A stretch of 64,000 nt of DNA from Marinococcus sp. PL1-022 (GCF_033845285.1 NZ_JAWXCX010000001.1:697495-761494), one strand, 5' to 3'; positions 17,331 to 26,787 are shown, counted from the first letter of the stretch. The notes: a model not told the origin generated them from the sequence alone. Numbers and translations are program-made.

Positions 17331-17394
17331 TTGCATGGGAAGTGAATCGTATAAAAGATGAATAATATACATTTAAGATGCTGTATACGTTTTC

Positions 17395-17423
17395 TTGACG
17401 GGTAATTTTAGGGGGAGTACAAT
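17395..17423 (+). promoter_or_regulatory. sdhCAB promoter
   Basis: TTGACG, exactly 17 bases, TACAAT: a strong sigma-A type promoter, the only good match in the 387-base gap before sdhC. Confidence 0.75.
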
Positions 17424-17688
17424 TAACGTAACGTTTCGTACAATTCCCTGAATATTTCTTTTCGATTTTGTGACTAATTGGTTGTATCGTGCATGCATAT
17501 GCATTTTGCAAAAGGGAAAAGAGGCAGGAGACACAGCCGGCACACGAGTACATAGAAAACAGGAGACTGTAATTCTGTTTATTGTGCGGGCAGTGGAAAG
17601 TTCAGCAAGGGGGTAATGGAGCCGGAAAAGAAAGCAAGGCAGAAAAACAGGATGGAGAGAATTTTTATGCTAATGGAGGAGGATGAAT
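17424..17688 (+). other. Long 5' leader of the sdh operon
   Basis: From the predicted start near 17430 to sdhC is about 260 bases without a gene. The leader holds a perfect 12-base palindrome (ATGCATATGCAT, 17493-17504) and several purine-rich stretches, but no recognised riboswitch or terminator. A regulator-binding site or small-RNA target is possible but not shown. Confidence 0.4.
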
Positions 17689-18300
17689 ATGGCTTTAAAT
17701 AAGGAATTTGCCGCCCGGAGGCTGCACTCGCTTCTTGGTATTATTCCAATTGGACTATTTTTAATGCAGCACTTCGTAGTAAACCATTTCGCGACCAGGA
17801 GTGCTGAAGCTTTCAACGGAGCGGCTCACTTTATGGAAAATTTACCGTTTCGTATCTTTTTAGAGATGTTTCTCATTTATATTCCTATACTGTTTCACGG
17901 GATTTACGGACTTTTTATTGTATTTCAGGGCAAGGCGAATGCGAAGCGCTTTGGCTACTTTCGTAACTGGATGTACATTTTCCAGCGTATCACCGGGGTA
18001 TTTCTGCTGGTGTTTATTACCTGGCACGTCTGGGATACATGGGTGCAGGCCCAGTTCTTCGGTGCTGAAGTAAACTATCAGATGATGGCTGATATCGTAG
18101 CGAATCCTTGGATGCTCGCATTTTACATCGTAGGTATCCTGTCTGCCACATTCCACTTTTCAAACGGTTTATGGTCATTTTTGGTTACATGGGGTATTAC
18201 GGTTACGCCAAAAGCCCAATTGGCTGCAACATATTTCACTTTGTTCGTTTTCGTAGCGATGTCTGTGATTGGCCTTCGTGCTATTTTCGCATTCGTATAA
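17689..18300 (+). CDS. sdhC: Succinate dehydrogenase cytochrome b558 subunit
   Basis: 203 residues with five membrane helices, as in the single-anchor, two-heme B. subtilis SdhC (202 residues). Conserved histidines for heme b appear in RRLHSLLG (residue about 11), LMQHFVVNHF near 27-33, FHGIYGLF near 70 and TWHVWDTW near 113. It anchors SdhAB in the membrane and passes electrons to menaquinone. ATG 17689 is preferred over ATG 17683 because AGGAGG lies six bases before it. sdhA follows after 39 bases. Confidence 0.95.
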   Translation: MALNKEFAARRLHSLLGIIPIGLFLMQHFVVNHFATRSAEAFNGAAHFMENLPFRIFLEMFLIYIPILFHGIYGLFIVFQGKANAKRFGYFRNWMYIFQRITGVFLLVFITWHVWDTWVQAQFFGAEVNYQMMADIVANPWMLAFYIVGILSATFHFSNGLWSFLVTWGITVTPKAQLAATYFTLFVFVAMSVIGLRAIFAFV

Positions 18301-18339
18301 GATCGGTTTTTTAATAAACTAAAGGAGTGAAACATCCGC

Positions 18340-20118
18340 ATGAGTAATGGAAAAGTTATTGTCGTAGGCGGAGGACTGGCAGGACTGATGGCAACAATCA
18401 AGGCCGCTGAAGCAGGTTCTCAGGTGGACTTGTTTTCAATTGTACCGGTAAAACGTTCTCACTCTGTCTGTGCTCAGGGCGGCATGAACGGGGCCGTCAA
18501 TACAAAAGGTGAAGGTGACTCTCCGTGGGAGCACTTTGATGATACTGTATACGGGGGCGACTTCCTGGCAAACCAGCCTCCGGTAAAAGCTATGACAGAA
18601 GCGGCTCCGGGGATCATTCACCTGATGGACCGCATGGGCGTTATGTTCAACCGGACTCCGGAAGGACTGCTCGACTTCCGCCGTTTTGGCGGCACCCAGT
18701 TCCACCGTACGGCTTACGCCGGAGCAACGACTGGCCAGCAGCTGCTGTACGCGCTGGACGAGCAGGTTCGCCGTTATGAAGTAGAAGGGCTTGTCAATAA
18801 ATACGAGGGATGGGAATTTCTTTCGGCTATTCTGGATGAGGAGCAGGCCTGTAAAGGCATTGCCGCTCAAAACCTGCGCTCGATGGAAATTGAAACGTTC
18901 CGGGCTGATGCAATCATTATGGCTACGGGCGGCCCTGGCATCATTTTCGGTAAATCCACGAACTCCATGATCAACACCGGCTTTGCCGCCTCATCGCTTT
19001 ACCTGCAGGGCGTCAATTATGCCAACGGTGAATTTATCCAGATTCACCCGACTGCAATCCCCGGCGATGATAAGCTCCGGCTGATGAGTGAATCTGCGCG
19101 TGGGGAAGGCGGACGCATCTGGACATACAAAGACGGCAAACCATGGTACTTCCTTGAGGAAAAATACCCGGCGTACGGTAACCTCGTTCCGCGGGACATT
19201 GCCACGCGTGAAATCTTTGATGTCTGTGTTAACCAGAAGCTGGGTATTAATGGGGAAAACATGGTCTATCTGGATCTTTCCCATAAAGATCCGCATGAAC
19301 TCGATGTAAAGCTTGGCGGGATTATGGAAATCTATGAAAAGTTCATGGGTGATGATCCGCGGAAGGTGCCAATGAAAATCTTCCCAGCTGTCCACTATTC
19401 GATGGGCGGCATGTGGGTTGACTATAACCAAATGACAAACATTCCGGGTATTTTCGCTGCCGGGGAGTGTGACTATACTCAGCACGGCGGTAACCGACTC
19501 GGAGCAAACTCCCTGCTTTCCTCTATATACGGCGGGATGGTTGCCGGGCCGAACGCGGTGGAGTATGCCAACAGTCTGGAAAAATCAGCGGAAGATCTTT
19601 CTTCTTCGCTTTTTGAAACAAAGAAACAGGAAGAGCAGCAGGAGTTCGACAGGATTATGAACATGAACGGCACCGAAAATGCCTACGCGCTTCATAACGA
19701 ACTCGGGGAATGGATGACAAACAATATGACTGTGGTCCGGGAAAATGATAAACTGCTCGAAACAGATGATAAACTCCAGGAGCTTCTTGAGCGTTGGGAG
19801 AACATTAACATGCACGACAGCTCCAAATGGAATAACCATGCTGCAATGTTTACCCGCCAGCTTAAAGGAATGATCCACCTGGCCCGCGTGATGACGCTCG
19901 GAGCTTATCACCGTAATGAAAGCCGCGGTGCCCACTATAAACCGGAGTTTCCGGAACGTAATGATGAAGACTTCCTGAAAACCACGAAGGCTAAATACAA
20001 TCCGCAAACCAATCATCCGGAATTTGAGTACGAAGAGGTTGACACGTCGCTGATTAAGCCGAGAAAACGGGATTATTCCCAAGGAAAAGCATCTTCAGAG
20101 AAGGGAGCAAGTAACTAA
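18340..20118 (+). CDS. sdhA: Succinate dehydrogenase flavoprotein subunit
   Basis: 592 residues. An FAD-binding Rossmann motif opens the protein (VIVVGGGLAGLMATIKAAE). The flavin-linking histidine lies in RSHSVCAQGGMNGAV near 42. Dicarboxylate-binding residues lie in HPTAIPGD near 236 and ESARGEGGRI, and the FAD C-terminal site in GGNRLGANSLLSS near 385. It oxidises succinate to fumarate in the TCA cycle at the inner face of the membrane. The last base of its stop codon is the first base of the sdhB start (TAATG), indicating coupling. Confidence 0.97.
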   Translation: MSNGKVIVVGGGLAGLMATIKAAEAGSQVDLFSIVPVKRSHSVCAQGGMNGAVNTKGEGDSPWEHFDDTVYGGDFLANQPPVKAMTEAAPGIIHLMDRMGVMFNRTPEGLLDFRRFGGTQFHRTAYAGATTGQQLLYALDEQVRRYEVEGLVNKYEGWEFLSAILDEEQACKGIAAQNLRSMEIETFRADAIIMATGGPGIIFGKSTNSMINTGFAASSLYLQGVNYANGEFIQIHPTAIPGDDKLRLMSESARGEGGRIWTYKDGKPWYFLEEKYPAYGNLVPRDIATREIFDVCVNQKLGINGENMVYLDLSHKDPHELDVKLGGIMEIYEKFMGDDPRKVPMKIFPAVHYSMGGMWVDYNQMTNIPGIFAAGECDYTQHGGNRLGANSLLSSIYGGMVAGPNAVEYANSLEKSAEDLSSSLFETKKQEEQQEFDRIMNMNGTENAYALHNELGEWMTNNMTVVRENDKLLETDDKLQELLERWENINMHDSSKWNNHAAMFTRQLKGMIHLARVMTLGAYHRNESRGAHYKPEFPERNDEDFLKTTKAKYNPQTNHPEFEYEEVDTSLIKPRKRDYSQGKASSEKGASN

Positions 20119-20915
20119 TGAGTGATGCACAAGCGCAAGAAACGCGTAACGCAGAAGAAACCGACACAAAAAAAGTGAAGTTTATTATCACCCGTCAGGA
20201 TGACCCGGAGAGTCCTTCCTATGATCAGGAGTTTGAAGTTCCCTACAGAGAAAACATGAACGTTATCTCCGCCCTGATGGAGATCCGCAGAAATCCGGTC
20301 GACAGCCAGGGCAACCAGGCGAATCCGGTTGTCTGGGATATGAACTGTCTCGAGGAAGTATGCGGCGCCTGTTCGATGATTGTTAACGGTACAGCCCGCC
20401 AGTCCTGTACGGCCCTGATTGATCAGCTTGAACAGCCGATCCGTCTGGAGCCGATGAAAACATTCCCGGTAATGAGAGACCTTCAGGTGGACAGAAGCCG
20501 GATGTTTGATTCCCTGAAAAAGGTTAAAGCATGGATTCCGATCGACGGTACGTACGATCTTGGTCCAGGGCCGAGAATGGCAGAAAATAAGCGCCAGTGG
20601 TCGTATGAGCTTTCCAAGTGCATGACGTGCGGCGTGTGCCTCGAGGCCTGCCCGAACGTAAACGATGACTCTTCATTTATCGGTCCTGCAGCTATTTCCC
20701 AGGTTCGCCTGTTCAACTCCCATCCAACAGGGGAAATGAACAAATCCGAGCGTCTGGAAGCCTTGATGGGTGAAGGCGGGATCAGTGGATGCAGTAATGC
20801 CCAAAACTGTGTGGAAGTATGTCCGAAGGGGATCCCTTTAACAACCTCCATTGCTGCCATGAACCGTGAAACAAATATCCAGTCGTTTAAAAACTTTTTT
20901 GGCGGCGGAAATTAA
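20118..20915 (+). CDS. sdhB: Succinate dehydrogenase iron-sulfur subunit
   Basis: 265 residues. The plant-ferredoxin-like N-terminal domain binds [2Fe-2S] through CLEEVCGACS and a fourth cysteine in RQSC (near 78-100). The C-terminal domain has CMTCGVCLEACP near 171 and CSNAQNCVEVCPKG near 223 for the [4Fe-4S] and [3Fe-4S] clusters. It carries electrons from SdhA to the hemes of SdhC. A terminator follows directly. B. subtilis has ysmA and gerE after this gene; here ptsHI occupies the place. Confidence 0.97.
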   Translation: MSDAQAQETRNAEETDTKKVKFIITRQDDPESPSYDQEFEVPYRENMNVISALMEIRRNPVDSQGNQANPVVWDMNCLEEVCGACSMIVNGTARQSCTALIDQLEQPIRLEPMKTFPVMRDLQVDRSRMFDSLKKVKAWIPIDGTYDLGPGPRMAENKRQWSYELSKCMTCGVCLEACPNVNDDSSFIGPAAISQVRLFNSHPTGEMNKSERLEALMGEGGISGCSNAQNCVEVCPKGIPLTTSIAAMNRETNIQSFKNFFGGGN

Positions 20916-20921
20916 TTGATA

Positions 20922-20950
20922 AAAGGGCAGCCTCCGGGCTGTCTTTTTAT
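20922..20950 (+). terminator. sdhCAB terminator
   Basis: AAAGGGCAGCC pairs with GGGCTGTCTTT around a short loop (one mismatch, G-T pairing), ending in TTTTTATTT. Confidence 0.85.
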
Positions 20951-21044
20951 TTCATGTTTTATGTGAATTATAGGTTCGCCGTACCCGGCAAAAAGGCTAG
21001 GAAAGCCTGATGGGGTCCTGCAGGAGAAACCGCTGCGTCTATTC

Positions 21045-21073
21045 TTGTTTCCCGTAAATCAGAGTGGTACAAT
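21045..21073 (+). promoter_or_regulatory. Distal ptsHI promoter (P1)
   Basis: TTGTTT, 17 bases, TACAAT. A further TATAAT at 21103-21108 has no good -35, and a weak catabolite-element-like sequence (TGAAACCGCTTATA) overlaps it. Confidence 0.5.
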
Positions 21074-21149
21074 ATAAAAGTATTTTACATACTGAAACCG
21101 CTTATAATAGCAGTGCACTACGCTCCAGGGTTATAGGAGCAGTTCGCAG

Positions 21150-21178
21150 TTGCGACTTTATTAAGGGTGAAGTACAAT
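21150..21178 (+). promoter_or_regulatory. Proximal ptsHI promoter (P2)
   Basis: TTGCGA, 17 bases, TACAAT. Transcription would begin near 21185, only some 14 bases before the leader hairpin at 21199. Confidence 0.5.
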
Positions 21179-21198
21179 ATAAAAAGCCTGCTTTCTAG

Positions 21199-21224
21199 AA
21201 AAGCGCACATGTTGAGCGCTTTTT
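21199..21224 (+). terminator. Terminator-like hairpin in the ptsH leader
   Basis: AAAAGCGC and GCGCTTTT form a perfect 8-bp stem around a nine-base loop, continuing into TTTTTA. Its place between the promoters and ptsH suggests an attenuator; a possible competing structure (CTTTCTAGAAAAG, 21191-21203) overlaps its left arm. No recognisable GlcT/LicT-type RAT sequence is seen. Confidence 0.5.
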
Positions 21225-21226
21225 AG

Positions 21227-21240
21227 TGAAAGCGATCTAT
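21227..21240 (+). promoter_or_regulatory. Possible catabolite-responsive element
   Basis: TGAAAGCGATCTAT matches 8 of the 10 fixed positions of the cre pattern TGNAANCGNTNNCA, 21 bases before the ptsH start. CcpA binding here is inference. Confidence 0.3.
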
Positions 21241-21260
21241 ATTGAAAAGGGGTATAAATC

Positions 21261-21524
21261 ATGCAGGAAAAAACATTTACTATTACAAACGAAACAGGAA
21301 TCCACGCGCGTCCGGCGACGCAGCTCGTAAACAAAGCCGGCCAGTTTTCTTCAGATATTTCTTTAGAATACAACGGCAAATCCGTAAACCTGAAATCGAT
21401 CATGGGCGTTATGTCTCTCGGCGTTGGAAAAGGATCCGAAGTAACGGTTAAAATTGAAGGTAATGACGAAGAAGATGCCATGGAAGCAGTGGATCAAGTG
21501 ATTAAAGAAGGGCTTGGGGAATAA
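21261..21524 (+). CDS. ptsH: Phosphocarrier protein HPr
   Basis: 87 residues. His15 in GIHARPAT accepts phosphate from enzyme I; Ser46 in [11 protein letters not shown] is the site used by HPr kinase in Firmicutes to make the CcpA corepressor. The protein distributes phosphate to all sugar-specific PTS transporters. ATG 21261 follows AAAAGGGG. The stop codon overlaps the ptsI start by one base. In B. subtilis ptsHI lies with ptsG far from sdh, so this location is unusual relative to that species. Confidence 0.97.
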   Translation: MQEKTFTITNETGIHARPATQLVNKAGQFSSDISLEYNGKSVNLKSIMGVMSLGVGKGSEVTVKIEGNDEEDAMEAVDQVIKEGLGE

Positions 21525-23245
21525 TGAGTGCCAGCCTGACCGGAATTGCTGCCTCAAAAGGAATAGCAATTGCAAAAGCTTTCCTTTTGGAACAACCGGA
21601 ATTGGATGTAAGTAAAAAACCGGTGGATAACGCCCAGGACGAAATCACAAGATTTAAAGAAGCAGTCCAGGAGTCCAAGCAGGAGCTTCAGGTTATTAAA
21701 GAAAAAACACTTCAGGACATGGGAGAAGACCAGGCTGAGATTTTTTCTGCACATATGCTCGTACTGGAAGACCCTGAGATTATGGACGGTGTCTCCAGTA
21801 AAATTACGGAGGAGAGTGCCAATGCAGAATATGCTCTCAGTGAAGTAGCGAACATGTATGTAGATATGTTTGAGAACATGGATAATGAATACATGAAAGA
21901 ACGTGCTGCGGACATCCGGGACGTATCCAAGCGTGTACTCATGCATTTGTTTGGACTCGAAAATACCAGTCTGGCAACGATTGATCAGGAAGTTATCGTT
22001 ATTGCTGATGATCTGACCCCTTCTGATACTGCTCAACTCAATGAATATGTGAAGGGCTTTGCTACAGACATCGGCGGTCGTACTTCCCATTCTGCGATTA
22101 TGGCCAGATCGATGGAAATTCCAGCTGTAGTGGGAACGAAAGAAGCAACAGACACGATTAATCAGGACGATCTTTTAATTGTTGACGGCCTTGAGGGCCG
22201 GGTGGTCATCAACCCAAGTGATGATGAAGTGCAGGAGTATAAAGAGAAGCTGGAGCAGTTTAACCGCCAGAAAGAAGAATGGGCAAAGCTGGTCAATGAA
22301 CCAACAAAAACAGAAGATGGTCATACGGTGGAATTAGCGGCTAACATTGGCACCCCGAATGACCTCGACGGTGTTTTATCCAACGGTGCTGAAGGCATCG
22401 GTTTGTACCGGACAGAGTTTTTGTATATGGGCAGAAACGAGCTTCCTTCCGAAGAAGAGCAGTTTGAAGCTTATAAAGAAGTGCTTGAGCGTATGGAAGG
22501 AAAGCCAGTCGTTATACGTACGCTTGATATCGGCGGTGACAAGGAGCTTCCTTATCTGGACCTGCCAAAGGAAATGAACCCGTTTCTCGGCTTTCGTGCG
22601 ATCCGGCTCTGCCTCGAAGAGAAGGATATGTTCCGCACGCAGCTCCGTGCCCTGCTGAGGGCCAGCTCTTTTGGGAAATTAAAAATTATGTTCCCGATGG
22701 TGGCAACAGTAGAAGAAGTGCGTGAAGCAAAATCGATGCTTGCAGAAGCTAAGAAAGAACTGCAGGATGAAAACATCGAGGTTTCCGGGGATATTGAAGT
22801 GGGGATTATGGTAGAGATCCCTTCCACAGCAGCAGCAGCAGAGATTTTTGCTAAAGAAGTGGATTTCTTCAGTATTGGGACAAACGACTTGATCCAATAC
22901 ACTCTGGCTGCAGACCGGATGAGCGAAAAAGTAGCTCATTTGTATCAGCCTTATCACCCGGCGATTCTTCGTTTAGTTAAAAATGTGATCGATGCCGCTC
23001 ATAAAGAAGGCAAATGGGCAGGCATGTGCGGCGAAATGGCCGGCGAGCCTGTAGCGGTCCCTCTTCTTCTGGGACTCGGATTGGATGAATTCAGCATGAG
23101 TGCCACCTCGGTACTTCCAGCAAGAACCCAGCTCCGCTCGTTGAAAAAAACGGACGCAGAGGGTCTTGTAGAGGAAGCAATGAAATGTTCTACAGCAGAT
23201 GAAATTGCTGAACTTGTTGAAAACAGAGGCTTTGTCATTCAATAA
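21524..23245 (+). CDS. ptsI: PTS enzyme I (phosphoenolpyruvate-protein phosphotransferase)
   Basis: 573 residues, standard length. The N-terminal HPr-binding helical domain leads to the phosphohistidine motif [13 protein letters not shown] near 188. The C-terminal PEP-binding barrel contains [27 protein letters not shown] near 452 and the catalytic cysteine in [11 protein letters not shown] near 502. It transfers phosphate from PEP to HPr in the cytoplasm. Its ATG is in the TAATG overlap with ptsH. A strong terminator follows. Confidence 0.97.
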   Translation: MSASLTGIAASKGIAIAKAFLLEQPELDVSKKPVDNAQDEITRFKEAVQESKQELQVIKEKTLQDMGEDQAEIFSAHMLVLEDPEIMDGVSSKITEESANAEYALSEVANMYVDMFENMDNEYMKERAADIRDVSKRVLMHLFGLENTSLATIDQEVIVIADDLTPSDTAQLNEYVKGFATDIGGRTSHSAIMARSMEIPAVVGTKEATDTINQDDLLIVDGLEGRVVINPSDDEVQEYKEKLEQFNRQKEEWAKLVNEPTKTEDGHTVELAANIGTPNDLDGVLSNGAEGIGLYRTEFLYMGRNELPSEEEQFEAYKEVLERMEGKPVVIRTLDIGGDKELPYLDLPKEMNPFLGFRAIRLCLEEKDMFRTQLRALLRASSFGKLKIMFPMVATVEEVREAKSMLAEAKKELQDENIEVSGDIEVGIMVEIPSTAAAAEIFAKEVDFFSIGTNDLIQYTLAADRMSEKVAHLYQPYHPAILRLVKNVIDAAHKEGKWAGMCGEMAGEPVAVPLLLGLGLDEFSMSATSVLPARTQLRSLKKTDAEGLVEEAMKCSTADEIAELVENRGFVIQ

Positions 23246-23262
23246 ACTGAAAGCAGGAAAAC

Positions 23263-23300
23263 AAAAAGCCTGGAACCGTTGGTAGGTTCCAGGCTTTTTT
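23263..23300 (+). terminator. ptsHI terminator
   Basis: AAAAAGCCTGGAACC pairs without mismatch with GGTTCCAGGCTTTTT around GTTGGTA. Confidence 0.95.
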
Positions 23301-23476
23301 GTGGGTGATGAAACGTATATTTTCTTGTATACTGAAAAAGTTAATGTTCTTCAGCTGAAAAAGCTTTGAACGGAATTTATAAAATTGTCAGCAGCTCCGG
23401 AACTGCACAGAAGATATCAGATAGTCTGTTTGGTTCCAACCCGGATAACAAGTTCTGAAAATGGAGAGAAGCAAAC

Positions 23477-24346
23477 ATGAAACAACCTATTGGCGTTATC
23501 GATTCAGGTCTTGGAGGCCTTACTGTGGCCCGCGAAATTTTAAGGCAGCTGCCGAAAGAAGAAATGATATACATAGGGGATACTGCAAGGTGTCCATACG
23601 GGCCCCGTCCGATTGAGGAAGTAAGGGAGTTTACCTGGCAGATGATTGCAAGGCTGCAGTCTGAAAATATCAAAATGCTTGTGATTGCGTGCAACACAGC
23701 AACAGCTGTAGTGCTTGAAGAAGTAAAGCAAATTTTGGATATTCCAGTCGTAGGGGTGATTACACCCGGGGCTATATCAGCGTTGAAGGTCACCAAAACA
23801 GATCAGGTGGCCGTGATTGGAACCAGCGGCACTGTAAAAAGCGGTGCCTATGAGCGGGCGTTAAAATCTATTAATGAAGATGTGGAAGTTACGTCACTTG
23901 CCTGTGTACCGTTCGTTCCGCTCGTGGAGCAGGGACAGTGCGGGGGCAGAGCTGTTCTTGATATTGTAAAGCAGACGCTGCGGCCGCTAAAGTACGCTTC
24001 GTATGATACGCTGATTTTAGGGTGTACTCATTATCCGCTGCTCGAAGGTGTGATTCAGGAGGCAGTGGGTCCGGACATTCAGTTAATCTCCTCTGGTGAT
24101 GAAACAGCCAGGGAAGTAAGCACACTGCTTAATTATCATGAAACGTTAAATACGGGAGAAATCCCTCCGTTTCACAGGTTTTACACTACCGGGCCCGAAA
24201 AAGAATTTCGGAGCATAGCAAACCAATGGATGGATCAGCAGATAGAACATGTAGTATCTATTCGACTTGATAGTGACGACCGGTTTGCCGGGAGTGAAAA
24301 GAAAGGAAGATTACATGAATCGATTGGACGGAAGGGAATGGAATGA
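23477..24346 (+). CDS. murI: Glutamate racemase
   Basis: 289 residues, roughly 20 longer than usual because of a C-terminal tail. Motifs: [10 protein letters not shown] at the N-terminus, the two catalytic cysteines in IACNTATA near 73 and LGCTHYPLL near 184. The enzyme makes D-glutamate for peptidoglycan. ATG 23477 follows GGAGAGAAGCAA. Its 3' end overlaps the rph start by 32 bases in another frame, which fits translational coupling. B. subtilis has gerM between racE and rph; it is absent here. Confidence 0.93.
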   Translation: MKQPIGVIDSGLGGLTVAREILRQLPKEEMIYIGDTARCPYGPRPIEEVREFTWQMIARLQSENIKMLVIACNTATAVVLEEVKQILDIPVVGVITPGAISALKVTKTDQVAVIGTSGTVKSGAYERALKSINEDVEVTSLACVPFVPLVEQGQCGGRAVLDIVKQTLRPLKYASYDTLILGCTHYPLLEGVIQEAVGPDIQLISSGDETAREVSTLLNYHETLNTGEIPPFHRFYTTGPEKEFRSIANQWMDQQIEHVVSIRLDSDDRFAGSEKKGRLHESIGRKGME

Positions 24347-25091
24347 GCTTCGTTCTATTCAAATTGAAACAGATTATTTAAAGCATCCGGAGGGTTCGGT
24401 ACTGATATCCTTTGGTGACACAAAAGTAATTTGTACAGCGAGTATTGAAGAGCGTGTCCCACCTTTTATGCGTGGGGAAAAGAGGGGTTGGATCGCAGCC
24501 GAATACTCGATGCTCCCAAGAGCAACAGAAACCCGTAATATCCGGGAAGCGGCCCGGGGCAAGCTTACCGGAAGAACGATGGAAATCCAGCGCTTAATCG
24601 GACGGGCTCTTCGGGCGGTAGTGGATCTGAAGCTCCTGGGAGAGCGGACTATCTGGATTGACTGCGACGTGATTCAGGCAGACGGGGGAACGCGTACAGC
24701 TTCAGTAACAGGGGCTTTTATTGCTCTTGCTATGGCTGTGCAGTCCTACCATGAGAAGGGAAAATTTAAAGGCTTCCCTATTACGGATTACTTAGCAGCT
24801 GTTTCCGTAGGCCTTAACGCTGACCAGGAAACCATCCTCGACCTTGCCTATGCAGAAGATTCTCAGGCAAATGTGGATATGAATGTAGTAATGACGGGAA
24901 AAGGCGAGTATGTAGAAGTACAGGGCACAGGCGAAGAAGCTTCGTACACAAGAGAACAGCTCAATAACATGCTCGACTCCGCAGAGGCGGGAATGCATGA
25001 AATCATTCAGCTTCAAAAGCAGGTTATCGGGCCCGCGGCAGCTTCTATTCAGGAGAACTTTGCAGATGATGGAAGCGGAAGGGAGTTATAA
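24315..25091 (+). CDS. rph: Ribonuclease PH
   Basis: 258 residues. The PNPase/RNase PH fold is seen in [34 protein letters not shown] and the [19 protein letters not shown] segment read across 75-95, with [20 protein letters not shown] near 115. It trims tRNA 3' ends by phosphorolysis. ATG 24315 follows GAAAGGAAGATTAC; the open frame runs 16 codons further upstream but those have no ribosome site and lie inside murI. Its stop overlaps the rdgB start by one base. Confidence 0.95.
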   Translation: MNRLDGREWNELRSIQIETDYLKHPEGSVLISFGDTKVICTASIEERVPPFMRGEKRGWIAAEYSMLPRATETRNIREAARGKLTGRTMEIQRLIGRALRAVVDLKLLGERTIWIDCDVIQADGGTRTASVTGAFIALAMAVQSYHEKGKFKGFPITDYLAAVSVGLNADQETILDLAYAEDSQANVDMNVVMTGKGEYVEVQGTGEEASYTREQLNNMLDSAEAGMHEIIQLQKQVIGPAAASIQENFADDGSGREL

Positions 25092-25687
25092 TGAATACTG
25101 TAGTAATAGCTACAAAGAATCCAGGAAAAGTAAAAGAGTTTGAACACATGTTTGGCAGCGGGTATAAAGTGGAATCGTTACTGGAGAAAAATATTGATGA
25201 TATTCCAGAAACCGGCGCCACCTTTGAAGAAAATGCGATTATTAAAGCAGAGGCTGTAAGAGATCATCTCAACTGCACGGTGGTTGCAGACGATTCCGGT
25301 CTGGAGATTGACGCCTTAGACGGGCGTCCGGGTGTTTACTCCGCACGTTATGCGGGAGAAGAAAAAGATGATGAAGCGAATATAGAGAAAGTGTTACATG
25401 AAATGAAGCAGGTGCCCCGCGGCGGGCGCAGTGCCCGTTTTGTGTGTGTACTGGCTGTGGCATTTCCGGATGGCAGCGTTCATACATTTACGGGAACATG
25501 TGAAGGGGAAATAGCAGAAGCGAAAGCTGGAGATAACGGATTCGGCTACGATCCCGTCTTTTATCTGCCAGATTACGGAAAAACGATGGCGGAGCTGACC
25601 GTAGAAGAAAAGCACCGCATCAGCCATCGGGGCAAGGCGCTTGAAAGATTGCGCGTCCAGGGACAAAATCTTCTGCAGGACGACTGA
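25091..25687 (+). CDS. rdgB: dITP/XTP pyrophosphatase (RdgB/HAM1)
   Basis: 198 residues. TKNPGKVKEFEHMF near the start, ETGATFEENAIIKAEA, VVADDSGLEIDALDGRPGVYSARYAG and GFGYDPVFYLPDYGKTMAEL (near 145-165) are the family signatures. It hydrolyses deaminated purine triphosphates so they do not enter DNA. It corresponds to B. subtilis YsnA, and the rph-ysnA-ysnB order is kept. Start ATG lies in the TAATG overlap with rph. Confidence 0.95.
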   Translation: MNTVVIATKNPGKVKEFEHMFGSGYKVESLLEKNIDDIPETGATFEENAIIKAEAVRDHLNCTVVADDSGLEIDALDGRPGVYSARYAGEEKDDEANIEKVLHEMKQVPRGGRSARFVCVLAVAFPDGSVHTFTGTCEGEIAEAKAGDNGFGYDPVFYLPDYGKTMAELTVEEKHRISHRGKALERLRVQGQNLLQDD

Positions 25688-25728
25688 AAATAATTTTTGC
25701 GAATCATAGAGAGTTGGAGGCAGAATGA

Positions 25729-26259
25729 ATGGACATTTTAGTAGTAAGCGACAATCATGGAAGTGAAGAAGTATTAAAGCAGGTGCTCGACCGTCATCAG
25801 GGCGGGGTGAGTGCTGTACTGCATTGCGGAGATTCGGAAGCCTCACCGGAAAATAATCTCCTGAACGATGTGCATATCGTTCAGGGAAATGTGGACAGTC
25901 CGGGAAACTTTCCTGATGAATTAACAGTAAATGTAGGCCATATAAAAACGTATCTTACTCACGGACATTTATATCAGGTGAAAACGTCTTATGCTTCACT
26001 CTTTTCCAAGGCTGAAGAGATTAATGCAGACCTGGTTTGTTCCGGGCATACTCACGTAGCGGGAGCGTTTGAAGAGGACGGAACGATTTTTGTGAATCCA
26101 GGAAGCCTGCTGCTGCCGCAGGAGCGTCCTGAGCAGACCTATGCTATCGTAAATGTCTCTAACCAGGGCCAGTCGATCAACGTCCATTTTTATGAAAGAG
26201 AGTCAGGCAGCGAGCTTCTTGAACTTTCGCAAAGCTTTCCGTTTCCAGAGGGAGAATAA
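25729..26259 (+). CDS. ysnB: MJ0936/YfcE-type calcineurin-like phosphodiesterase (YsnB)
   Basis: 176 residues. Metal-binding motifs of the family are complete: VVSDNHG (with Asn in place of the more frequent Thr/Ser), HCGDSE, VQGNVD, THGHLYQV and CSGHTHVAG, then NPGSLLLPQ. Such enzymes cleave phosphodiester bonds; the physiological substrate is unknown. ATG 25729 follows GGAGGCAGAATGA. It is the last gene of the murI-rph-rdgB-ysnB unit, ending in a terminator. Confidence 0.9.
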   Translation: MDILVVSDNHGSEEVLKQVLDRHQGGVSAVLHCGDSEASPENNLLNDVHIVQGNVDSPGNFPDELTVNVGHIKTYLTHGHLYQVKTSYASLFSKAEEINADLVCSGHTHVAGAFEEDGTIFVNPGSLLLPQERPEQTYAIVNVSNQGQSINVHFYERESGSELLELSQSFPFPEGE

Positions 26260-26273
26260 AATCCCTCTGGAAA
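26242..26273 (+). terminator. Terminator after ysnB
   Basis: TTTCCAGAGGGA pairs perfectly with TCCCTCTGGAAA; it includes the ysnB stop codon in its loop. Confidence 0.85.
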
Positions 26274-26332
26274 CCTTTATTGACTTTTAGGAGAAAATAT
26301 TTTAACATAATAAATGTCGCAAAAATACAGAT

Positions 26333-26409
26333 GTCCCAGTAGCTCAGCTGGATAGAGCAACAGCCTTCTAAGCTGTAGGCCGCAGGTTCGAGTCCTGCCT
26401 GGGACACCA
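26333..26409 (+). tRNA. tRNA-Arg (anticodon TCT)
   Basis: A complete 77-base cloverleaf with encoded CCA: acceptor arms GTCCCAG and CTGGGAC, D-arm GCTCAGCTGGATAGAGC, anticodon stem ACAGC/GCTGT with loop CTTCTAA, T-arm GCAGGTTCGAGTCCTGC. It reads AGA and AGG codons. The place between ysnB and the ilv genes matches a B. subtilis tRNA-Arg locus. Confidence 0.98.
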
Positions 26410-26430
26410 TTTCCTAATTAATAATATGCC

Positions 26431-26467
26431 AAGAGACAGAAGAGGACTTCCTCTCCTGTCTCTTTTT
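26431..26467 (+). terminator. Terminator after tRNA-Arg
   Basis: AAGAGACAGaAGAGGA pairs with TCCTCTcCTGTCTCTT around a tight loop, ending in TTTTTATT. The remaining 150 bases up to the CodY-like site show nothing recognisable. Confidence 0.9.
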
Positions 26468-26623
26468 ATTTATTTCACCCAGGCTGGAAGGGAAGGCGGA
26501 GCGAACCCAGAAAATGCTTCAGGGAGGCCTTTGCTCCTGCTTTAAAAGAAATAGTGTCAGGTTATATTGCAAGATCGTGGACAATAAATCTTATATCTGA
26601 TGCAGAAGTACAAATTATCTAAA

Positions 26624-26638
26624 AAGTTTCTGCAAAAT
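26624..26638 (+). promoter_or_regulatory. Possible CodY box before ilvE
   Basis: AAGTTTCTGCAAAAT matches the CodY consensus AATTTTCWGAAAATT with three mismatches and ends two bases before the -35 of the ilvE promoter. CodY represses branched-chain amino-acid genes in Firmicutes when isoleucine and GTP are high; that it acts here is inference. Confidence 0.4.
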
Positions 26639-26640
26639 GG

Positions 26641-26669
26641 TTGACCATAAACTGTATTCGGCGTAATAT
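26641..26669 (+). promoter_or_regulatory. ilvE promoter
   Basis: TTGACC, 17 bases, TAATAT. The leader of about 110 bases includes a small inverted repeat ACACGttacCGTGT near 26727. Confidence 0.55.
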
Positions 26670-26787
26670 ATACGTCAAACGTTAAAAATGTATTCAGAGA
26701 AAGAACATTTGCCTTTTGAGGGTGTACACGTTACCGTGTTCATTAACAGGGCAGACGATAGATTGAAGGGACGCAGAGGTGATATCA

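Noticed and set aside
21045-21260. GlcT/LicT-type RAT antiterminator in the ptsH leader
   Set aside because: No imperfect palindrome of the RAT consensus overlaps the hairpin; only a generic terminator-like stem is visible.
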